6,883 nt of DNA from an uncultured Candidatus Altimarinota bacterium (GTDB lineage Bacteria; Patescibacteriota; Gracilibacteria; BD1-5; UBA6164), in NCBI GenBank assembly GCA_937944175.1, contig CALDZW010000009.1:1-6883 (forward strand), written 5' to 3'. This document shows, piece after piece, positions 1-6,622 of the stretch. The position numbers and the translations under genes are program-made. The notes under the pieces are model-generated. The model had not been told where the DNA came from, did not search any database, and saw only the letters and a list, made by a program, of their open reading frames with translations. The first letter of the stretch is position 1. Each line of letters starts with the position of its first letter.

Positions 1-1566
1 TCCAGAGTAGCTGTTTTCTACAAACGTGAGCTCTTCTACTCATTCTAAATCTGACACAAGTCTCTCATCAAGAGGCTTCAGGAATTTTATAATCACCAAA
101 CCATAATCTGGATTTTTTTTCACAAATTCACAAGCAGTATAGGTATTAAAACTTGTGACCACCAACATTTTTTTGGCTCATGTATTTACTAGTTCATATC
201 ATGATAATTTTTGAGTTTCAAAAAAATTATCTAATTTATGAGCTCTTTTTTCTGTCATTCTCATCTTTGTTTCTGATTCTTCTGAAGTAGCTCAAAATTC
301 ATCATGTTCATAACTGGTAGCTATAAAATCTCAATCTTTTACTCATGGGAAAGTTCTTGGTGAGATATTATCATCAGTATAGGCATATCTTTTGTACTCT
401 TTTGATGGAGAGTTCTCAACTTTTCCTCTATTTACTGGAGTAGGTTGCAATTCTCAATGAAGCGTAACTTTTCACTCACTAAATTGTTTGTCTGTCAAAA
501 TAATCACTGGGCATTGATATATGTCTGCAAGATTGAGAGCCAGTCATCCAAAGCTATATGCCTCTTCTAGACTAGAGGGAGAAAGCACAATATGATGATT
601 GTCAGCTCAGAATATACAATTGAGAGCAAATGGAAGGTCTCAATTTTCAGTAAAAGTTGGCGTTCCTGTACTTGGTCAGGCTCTCTGAGAGAGAACCGCG
701 GTCACACCTATTTCAGCCTGAACAGCAAAACTAAGTGCCTCAACCATAAGTGCAAACCCTCACCCACTACTTCCAACCATAGCTCTTTTTCATGCAAAAC
801 TTGCTCAAAGCGCTGAATTTATAACAGCCAGTTCGTCTTCTGCTTGTAAATACTGAACTTTCTTTGAGTTAATAACTTCTGTCAATACTGATGATGCGGG
901 GGTCATTGGATATGCTGCATAATAGCCAAGTTCAGAATCTATGGCTCCATATGCTATCATCTTATTTCAATATGAAATCTCTCATGGATTTCAGATATTT
1001 TCTACTTTAGGTAGGGACAACAGACCTGTTGTCCCTACAGAATTATCTAGTTCATATGTCTCATAAATAGTACTCACAATCTCTTTATTTCTTTGTACTA
1101 TATCTTCTCACTTCCTTGCAAAGATTGCCTCTATTTCTTCATGTATAGATTCTATATCAAGATTGAGAAGTTTTCCCAGCATACCAAGTAAATACGTATT
1201 ATCATATTTATCTGTTATCTCAAGATCTAAAACAGTATAATCACTAAAAATATCAGGAGTTTTTGCTTCCATCTTGGTAATCCATTTTTTGTTTGAAATG
1301 ATATATCACCCTTTTTTCAAAAATGGAAGAGTGGCTTCTAAGTTTGTATCATTAAATGTCAAAATAACATCAACATTCTTTGAAATGTATGTTGAGTCAT
1401 TAGATATATTTATATCAAACCAGTTAATTCATCATTTGATAAGAGATTGGTATTCAATGTCTCAAATAATTTTATACCCTTTTTTTGAAAAGATTTCAGC
1501 AATAATATCTGCTGTTGAATTCATCCCAAGACCAGCTGGTCAAGTGACTTTAATATTTACATGCAT
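1..1566 (-). CDS. korA: 2-oxoacid:ferredoxin oxidoreductase, alpha subunit (gamma-alpha fusion, KorA-like), 3' end cut by window
   Basis: With TGA as Gly this gives 522 uninterrupted residues; the C-terminus lies outside the window. The family decarboxylates a 2-oxoacid with CoA, using thiamine diphosphate held with a separate beta subunit, and passes electrons to ferredoxin in the cytoplasm. Residues 1-160 are the gamma domain (start HVNIKVTGPAGLGMNSTADI, then YQSLIKGGINWF). Residues 160-200 are a linker. From about 200 the alpha/pyrimidine-binding domain follows: NKMIAYGAIDSELGYYAAYPMTPASS (205-227, written from two joined blocks), QAEDELA (241-247), SQRAGPSTGTPT (292-305), ADNHHIVLSPSS (321-332). 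The fused domain order and the GPSTGTPT motif fit KorA-type enzymes; 2-oxoglutarate is the usual substrate but is not proven here. The ATG at 1564-1566 is the first start after an in-frame TAG. A 28-bp palindromic repeat is translated inside the linker as VGTTGLLSLP (177-186). The beta subunit gene is expected to the left. Confidence 0.9.
1011..1038. repeat. 28-bp palindromic repeat, copy 1, inside korA
   Basis: GTAGGGACAACAG and its exact reverse complement CTGTTGTCCCTAC flank a 2-base centre, giving a perfect 13-bp stem. A near copy lies at 5043-5070 (23 of 28 bases the same). Here it sits in the linker between the gamma and alpha domains of korA, keeps the frame, and is translated as VGTTGLLSLP. 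Two such copies in unrelated genes point to a dispersed short palindromic element rather than chance. Mobility is inferred, not shown. Confidence 0.8.
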
Positions 1567-1587
1567 GGTTGGTGTATTAATTACTGA

Positions 1588-1899
1588 CTATTGTTCTACT
1601 GAATTGTCTGGCTCTTCATTTTCACTTACTGCTGGTTCTTCAGAAGTGGTATTATCAATTACTTCTGTTTCTACTTCTACTCAATCTACGGTTACAGTTG
1701 GAGTCTCTCATCATGAATTGGCTGCTTCAATTATTTGTTGGATTTGTTCTTGGCTTACTTCTGCTCACCCATCTGAATATCATGTATCATATGATCAACC
1801 TGTTAGTACAAGGAGTCATGTACCTACAACTGATAAAATAATTCCAAGCAGAGCAAATATTGCAAAAATTTGTGCTGTTCTTTGTTTCTTTTTAGACAT
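1588..1899 (-). CDS. Small single-pass membrane protein with acidic exported tail, unrecognised
   Basis: 103 aa with TGA as Gly, stop TAG. The N-terminus is basic (MSKKKQRTAQ), followed by one hydrophobic segment at about residues 10-33 (IFAIFALLGIILSVVGTGLL). Then comes a Gly-rich stretch (GGSYDTGYSDGGAE), a short likely helix (SQEQIQQIIEAANS) and a Thr/Glu/Asp-rich acidic tail. By the positive-inside rule the tail should face outside; the segment could also be an uncleaved signal anchor. The ATG at 1897-1899 is preceded only by a weak AAAAAG. The stop lies 21 bp from the korA start on the same strand, so the two are probably co-transcribed. I see no motif linking it to the oxidoreductase reaction. 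A surface-exposed anchor or assembly role is only a guess. Confidence 0.8.
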
Positions 1900-2212
1900 C
1901 TTTTTAATATAATTATGGTATAATAATGATGACTACACTAGTCTTTTTTTTTGTTTTTTCAAGAATTTTTTATAAAACATATATATATTCTTCTCACTCT
2001 AAAGCATAGCTCTCCCAAGAGTACAAAGAGATTTTTTTAGCCCCTCTTACTAAACACACTTTTTCCACTATGTTTGATTCCTAGATAATATATGCCATAT
2101 TATCATCAATTCTTATTGATGTATATGGTTTTCCAAAGCTAAAGATCCCCTCCTAGAAAAGTTGTTGCTTTTACACTCACAATAGTGAGTATCTTCCTGT
2201 TTCTCTAAAAAG
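1900..2212. other. Long intergenic gap, possibly with decayed coding sequence
   Basis: No intact gene is visible in 313 bp on either strand, even with TGA as Gly. On the minus strand there is a strong Shine-Dalgarno-like AGGAGGGG near 2146-2153 with no usable start after it. Also on the minus strand, 2037-2096 is a short open stretch reading GIYYLGIKHSGKSVFSKRG then TAA; the GIKHSGKS core looks like the P-loop of shikimate kinases. The same frame after the stop reads KNLFVLLGELC. Together these may be a gene remnant. A perfect 6-bp inverted repeat (ACTCAC-AATA-GTGAGT, 2175-2190) follows the stop of the 131-138 aa gene on the minus strand but has no T-run. The end near 1900-1950 is very AT-rich and should hold the promoter of the korA operon; I cannot place it with confidence. 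Confidence 0.5.
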
Positions 2213-2629
2213 TTATATTCACAAAAAATCTATAGTGCATTCATGCATTTCTATAACACATTTTTCTGATATCTGTAAGACCTTACGAGCCTCTTCAAGT
2301 GTCTCTAATAATTCTTGATTACTAGCTGGATCATATTTTTCACTGTACACACGAATAATATATCATTGTTTTTCTCAATAGTACTGTGCTGAGTAGAGTA
2401 TATTCTGTATTGAAGGGTTGTCAGCAAATTGATCTATATGGTCTTTGCATATAGCAAATGTTGTTGGATTAATAGCAATAACCACATTTATATATGTACT
2501 AGAAACATGGTCATTTGAGATTCTTGATTCAAATACCAATTTTGCCTCTGAATAAGGTCATCTTTTTCACCATAAGAGTTCTTGTTGTTTCTTGGGAAGA
2601 GTAATCATACTGCTATTACACATTATCAT
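2213..2629 (-). CDS. Unrecognised small soluble protein
   Basis: With TGA as Gly this reads through to TAA at 2213-2215. Three in-frame ATGs are possible: 2629 (138 aa, used here), 2623, and 2608 (131 aa, start MITLPKKQQELLWGKRGPYS). No Shine-Dalgarno separates them. A possible promoter at 2646-2673 would start the transcript near 2639, so the 2629 start would be almost leaderless. Counting from the 2608 start, residues 33-55 form a likely beta pair (HVSSTYINVVIAINPTTFAI), residues 82-88 another strand (GYIIRVY), and 97-113 a charged helix (NQELLETLEEARKVLQI). There is no signal peptide or membrane segment, so it is probably cytoplasmic. It contains three cysteines (C54, C117, C124) without a metal-site spacing I recognise. 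It is transcribed away from the membrane-protein cluster. I do not recognise the family. Confidence 0.75.
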
Positions 2630-2645
2630 ATATCACTACAACCTA

Positions 2646-2673
2646 AAGATAAAATAAAACCATAATTTTGCAA
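2646..2673 (-). promoter_or_regulatory. Possible sigma70-like promoter for the 2213-2629 gene
   Basis: On the minus strand TTGCAA (2668-2673) and TATCTT (2646-2651) are 16 bp apart, each 4 of 6 matches to consensus. TTGCAA is its own reverse complement, so it could also act as the -35 for the plus-strand cluster, with TAGAAT at 2689-2694 (15-bp spacing). In such AT-rich DNA chance matches are common, so this is tentative. Confidence 0.3.
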
Positions 2674-2730
2674 GCCCTGATTTTTTTATAGAATAGACAT
2701 ATTACTACTAAATAATTACTACACATAATC

Positions 2731-3597
2731 ATGGAGAATCTCTGGATATTTTACTCTCTTGCTTGACTCATTGCTCTTTGACTTGGAGATTTTATTAAGA
2801 AAATTATTCTCAAAAAATGAGCAGACAAAGAGGTCTTTCTCTTTATTTGTTTTATCTTTTATTTTTTATTCTTAGGACTCAACCTAGTTCTCAAGTGAGC
2901 GTATTCAATTGATTGAAAACTCATAAAAGATGCTTTGGTAATGTGAGTATTTGATTCTGCAATTCCCCTTTGAATGCTCACTACACTAAAATACTTAGAT
3001 ATTTCTTTTGCTCTTGTAACCCTCAGAGTTATTTCTTCAATTGTGATATTAATAATTGGAATATTTGTCTTATGAGACACGCTCAGTATATTAAATATCC
3101 TCTGATTTATTATCTGAATTATTGCAATTATTCTCCTTTCAGGCTTTCAGTTTAACAAAAAACATAACTTGCATAAAAAATGAATCACTGCTCTTATTGT
3201 TACAATGATAGCAATTATTGGAAGTCACTCATACTTTAAATATATAGTAGAATGAACTCATATTGATACATTTATGCTTGTTAAATTTTTTGTAAGTTTT
3301 ATCTGTGTTGTTATATATATGTCTATCAGAAAAAAGTTCAAAAATTTTTCCATTTCTCAATGTAAAATATGTTTCCCATATGCTGCAATCTCATGAGTAT
3401 TATTCTCTGCACACTTCCTCTATTTTCTTCCTAATATTTATCTCCTCTGACCTCTCTCACTTTGATACAAAATTCTTTCCTACTCTCTGATTGTTCCTAT
3501 AATTCTTTCAATCATTCTTTACAAAGATCCAATAGATACAAAAAGAATTATTGCTTTTGTTCTGACTCTCATTAGTTTAGCTTTATTTATAATATAA
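2731..3597 (+). CDS. EamA/DMT-type multi-pass membrane protein, paralog 1
   Basis: 288 aa with TGA as Gly (15 of 20 glycines are TGA), stop TAA. It is almost wholly hydrophobic, with about ten membrane segments in two halves, the layout of drug/metabolite transporter (EamA-like) proteins. The first half has the family's typical close: KYLDISFALVTLRVISSIVI, then GDTLSILNILGFIIGIIAII (about residues 87-134). A charged loop (NKKHNLHKKG) separates the halves, and the second half has GPLSLGYKILSYS and YKDPIDTKR near the end. Family members export or import small metabolites or nucleotide sugars across the cytoplasmic membrane; the substrate cannot be read from sequence. Length matches the family (about 280-300 aa). 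No Shine-Dalgarno precedes the ATG. Its closest visible relative is the next gene, 6 bp downstream, so they should be one transcript. Confidence 0.85.
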
Positions 3598-3603
3598 AAC
3601 ACA

Positions 3604-4470
3604 ATGGAAAATCTCTGGATATTCTATTCATTAGTTGGTTTAATATCACTTTGAATAGCTGATTTCATAAAAAAAGCAGTAATTATGAAATGATGAAATA
3701 AAGATATTTTTCTTTTCATTACATATATATTCTGGGTTATACTCTTTATAATAAATAGCTTTATCCAATGAGAATGATATATCTCATCTGAAATAATAAT
3801 TGGAGCTTCTTTCTTATGATTATGCACTGCCATTCTCCCTGTAAGTCTACTTATTACTTTTAAATATCTTGATACTGCTTTTGCTCTTACATCAATTAAA
3901 GTAATAGTATCTATTCTCGTATTAGTTATTGGAGTTTTTCTTTTATGAGATCAATTAAGTTTCCTCAATATTGTATGATTTCTATTTTGAATCATTGCAA
4001 TTATTCTCTTTTCATGATTTTCATATACATCAAAATATTGCTTACATAAAAAATGAATCCTAGCAATGATACTAGCAATAATAGCCTCTGTATTAGGGCA
4101 TAGTTACTTTAAATATATATTATGAAGTGTTGATACGCATACACTCTTAGTCTTACAATTTCCTATCAGTTTCTTATTAATATCATTATATATGTTTATA
4201 AGATGAAAATTCTTTCATTTCAACAAAAGCACTATTTGAATAATCATGCCATATGCAATTCCTGCATGAATACTTTGATTTATACAATGGGCCTATCTTA
4301 TGCCTAATATTTATAACTTATGACCATTATCCCTTTGATATAAAATATTATCCTACTCAATAATAGTTACAATAATCCTCTCAGCAATATTTTACAAAGA
4401 TCCAATAGACACTAAAAGAATTATTGCTTTTGTACTTACGTTGATTAGTCTAGCTCTATTCATCATATAA
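3604..4470 (+). CDS. EamA/DMT-type multi-pass membrane protein, paralog 2
   Basis: 288 aa with TGA as Gly, exactly the same length as the preceding gene and aligning end to end without large gaps; I estimate about half the residues are identical. The opening MENLWIFYSL, the mid-protein GIIAIIL and SHSYFKYI/GHSYFKYI regions and the last 24 residues are shared. GPLSLGYKILSYS is identical in protein but uses different codons in the two genes, so selection rather than a very recent copy keeps it. Charged loops and the N-terminal half differ most. It should sit in the cytoplasmic membrane as a small-molecule transporter. Some DMT proteins work as heteromeric pairs (as in small multidrug resistance pairs), and the tandem layout would allow that; this is inference. 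The next gene starts 10 bp downstream. Confidence 0.85.
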
Positions 4471-4480
4471 TCACTTTCCA

Positions 4481-5206
4481 ATGAAAAAAATACTCAAAAA
4501 TTCCATAGTAAATATTCCTAATACTTCTACACATGAGAGTATCTTTGTTGTTGAGGTATTATCTTGGGAACCTAAAGATCAAAATGATGTTGAAGTTATC
4601 TTCTTGTCTGACCTTTTAGAGCAAAGAAAAAATCATGAAATGCTTGAAAAAGCACAGTCAAAACCTGCTAGCTATTCAAATGTATATTCACCAAAAGATG
4701 AACTAGAGATTTTTACTGAGCTCTTTAACAATGCAATAAATAATCATAAAAGAATTCATATAGTCTGAGTGACACTGAAAGAAGAAATTGAGATGCTTGA
4801 GAATTACTATCATGAACTCTGATTTTTTAATAATGATATCAATTGTTATACCTGTGATTTTTCAAAAGCTCTTGTGACAGTGAGTTGTAAAATAGAAAAC
4901 ATCATGTGGAGAGGGAGTGATTACAAAAGAATGTGAAAAGAAATATTTTTTAATCCCCCTATTAGAGAGTCATGACAGGTAAAGGCTCTGTTCAAATGAA
5001 TAAACAGATGAGTTATTGCATGAATATATATTAATACTCAAATTAGGGATAACATTTCTGTTGTCCCTACAAGGATTCAGAATTTTCTACAACAGCAAAT
5101 TATTGAAGAAAACATCTTAGCTTTGACCCTCTGAAGAGTACTTAAATATAATCTTGATGAAGTATGAATTATTGGGAAAACTCTTGAGATAAAATCACAA
5201 TATTAA
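4481..5206 (+). CDS. Unrecognised 241-aa protein, third gene of the transporter cluster
   Basis: 241 aa with TGA as Gly, stop TAA; under the standard code it would stop after 95 residues. No signal peptide or membrane segment is evident, so it is likely cytoplasmic. The N-terminal part (residues 20-60) has a strand-like VVEVLSW, then acidic VEVIFLSDLLEQRKNHEMLE. The middle has a helix (KDELEIFTELFNNAINNHKR), a strand IHIVGVTL (about 94-101) and a helix, an alpha/beta pattern. CYTCDFSKALVTVSCKI has three cysteines. The C-terminal third is basic, with GINRGVIAGIY followed by the palindromic repeat translated as RDNISVVPTR (189-198). It starts 10 bp after the second DMT paralog and should be in the same operon. 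I do not recognise the family and assign no function. Confidence 0.8.
5043..5070. repeat. 28-bp palindromic repeat, copy 2, inside the 241-aa gene
   Basis: TTAGGGATAACATTTC continued by TGTTGTCCCTAC matches the 1011-1038 copy at 23 of 28 bases. The right arm is fully conserved and the left arm has decayed, leaving an 11-bp stem (TAGGGATAACA/TGTTGTCCCTA) with one mismatch that a G-U pair could cover in RNA. It is translated on the plus strand as part of IRDNISVVPT, a different peptide from copy 1. The decay suggests this copy is older. Confidence 0.7.
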
Positions 5207-5266
5207 TATCCCTTTCAGGCATCTTCCCATTAATTATAAAAGAAAGAAAAAAGATATGTTGAAGTA
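5207..5266. other. Short convergent intergenic gap
   Basis: Sixty bases separate the ends of two converging genes. There is a purine-rich run (AAAAGAAAGAAAAAAG) that reads as a T/C-rich tract just after the minus-strand stop, which could help termination of the 403-aa gene. I see no convincing hairpin on either strand. Confidence 0.4.
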
Positions 5267-6478
5267 TTAAGATGTCTTTTCCTCATCATGAAGTTCATCT
5301 CCTACTGAGAAAGTTGTATGATGTTCTTCTTTTTGTTTTTCCTTAATAGTTTTTTTCGATCTTTTAAAAAAGGAGAAAAAGTCTATAATTAAGACATGTA
5401 GATCATATACATATGGCATCATATATGCCTGTTTTGATTGAATAAATCCAATTCAAAAACACACAGGAAATAATACAAAGAATAATAATTTAATAGTAAG
5501 AAATCCAAAATAACTTAATGCAATTATAATCATACTTATTACAGTAAGGTATAAGCCGTTTATAATATGAGTATTCAATTTAGTTTTAAGTGAAAATATG
5601 TTAATAATATTAATAAAAGGAATATATGTGAGGATTCGAGGAAGCCTATATTCAGAAACACTCTGTAGTCTTTGTAATTTTTCTTGATTATATTCATTCC
5701 TTGATGTTATTACTTGCTCCTTAAGTTCAGAAAATCATACAAAATCATCTTTTTTTCAGAAATAATTTTTCATATATTTCCAGAGTGTTTTTTGTAACAC
5801 TATTTTTTGTTCTGGTGAAGGAATCATTGATGCGTCAATTCCTACAAGTGATCCTCTTACCAAAATACTCATACTAGAGAAAACAATAAAAATGATATAC
5901 AATAAACTAAGAAGTAATGCTATATTATTATATCAGAGTATAAAAATAGCAGTGATTAATATACTTACAAATAGATTTACATGAACTATCTGTTTAACAG
6001 ATTCTACCTTGTAATATGAACCATAAACAATATATCAAAGAAAAGGAATATGAGCAAATATCAGAGTGATCAAATCTTTTTCATCAACTTTCATATCTCC
6101 GTTAATATCAATAATTTTTTTATTATGAGCTACACTCACTATATCTCATACAGCAAATTTCTCCCCCCTGGTAGCTGAATAAATTCAATACAGCAAAAAT
6201 AAAAATAACCCTGTAAAAATAAGTGTTGCAATGATGTAATTAATTGAAAATCCTAAAAAAGAGTAGCCCCTCAAAAAATCAAACCAAACAAATATAACAA
6301 AGGTTAATAAAAAACTCAGATGAGTAAGAAAAGCAACTTTTGTATGAGATCTTACAAAATCATTTTTCAGATACTGATTAGAAGAATTCAACAAAAAAGC
6401 TCATGAAATAAGTATCATAAGGTATGCTGATACGGCGTTATTAATTGATTTTTGATGTACTTCTGGTGATCCTTCCAT
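5267..6478 (-). CDS. Multi-pass membrane protein with EF-hand/dockerin-like loop
   Basis: 403 aa with TGA as Gly, stop TAA, ATG at 6476-6478, no clear Shine-Dalgarno. About nine hydrophobic segments are visible (roughly 12-31, 46-68, 75-99, 136-155, 164-182, 186-206, 281-297, 305-326, 328-346), followed by a charged tail (371-403, KRSKKTIKEKQKEE). The N-terminal 100 residues, with NQYLKNDFVRSHTKVAFLTH between two helices, resemble Tic20/DUF4870-like membrane proteins, which have a similar NPFVRFH-type motif; this is a resemblance only. After the third segment DINGDMKVDEKD (124-135) matches an EF-hand or dockerin calcium loop, with acidic or Asn residues at loop positions 1, 3, 5, 9 and 12. 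A soluble, likely helical region (about 220-280) lies before the last membrane group. Function unknown; calcium sensing or a transport/insertion role are guesses. It is transcribed divergently from engB. Confidence 0.8.
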
Positions 6479-6622
6479 TCTTAATCTTTACAAACTATAT
6501 ATTCTCACTACAGTAAGAGAAATAAATTATTATCCCTATCTTGAATTCTTTCCCTTTAGTCAAAGAGAAAGAGGATACATAAATAATAACACACTTTAGA
6601 TAAATAAACAAATTCAGGGCAT
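6479..6622. other. Divergent intergenic region between the 403-aa gene and engB
   Basis: These 144 AT-rich bases must carry promoters in both directions, but I cannot assign -35/-10 pairs reliably. A hairpin lies at 6546-6573 (described separately). Before the engB ATG only a weak CAGGG is seen. Confidence 0.4.
6546..6573 (+). other. Hairpin upstream of engB
   Basis: CTTTCCCTTT and AAAGAGAAAG are reverse complements except for one C-A mismatch and flank a 4-base loop AGTC; a further T-A and T-G pair extend the stem to 12 positions. No T-run follows on the plus strand, so it is not a standard terminator. It lies 50 bp before the engB start and could be in the 5' leader or be an operator. The polypurine/polypyrimidine arms mean chance is also possible. 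Confidence 0.4.

Noticed and set aside
592..816. 74-codon plus-strand open frame
   Set aside because: Antisense to the conserved KorA core (GPSTGTPT, EDELA region), so a shadow.
1274..1912. 212-codon plus-strand open frame
   Set aside because: It is antisense to the start of korA and the whole 103-aa gene; the minus strand gives recognisable KorA sequence, and this frame has low-complexity Ser/Thr-rich content with no family resemblance.
1931..1952. GACTA-CAC-TAGTC hairpin followed by nine T on the plus strand, like an intrinsic terminator
   Set aside because: The stem is only 5 bp and no plus-strand gene lies upstream; it sits in the likely promoter region of a minus-strand operon.
1926..2009. 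27-aa plus-strand open frame with hydrophobic start (MMTTLVFFFVF)
   Set aside because: Very short, driven by a T-run, no start signal and no continuation; expected by chance in this AT-rich gap.
2731..5206. Many pseudogene fragments, if read with the standard code
   Set aside because: All interruptions are TGA and each falls at a position where glycine fits the family; TAA/TAG occur only at the gene ends.
6185..6394. 69-codon minus-strand frame as a separate gene
   Set aside because: It is an internal part of the 403-aa protein, bounded by TGA codons that are glycine here.
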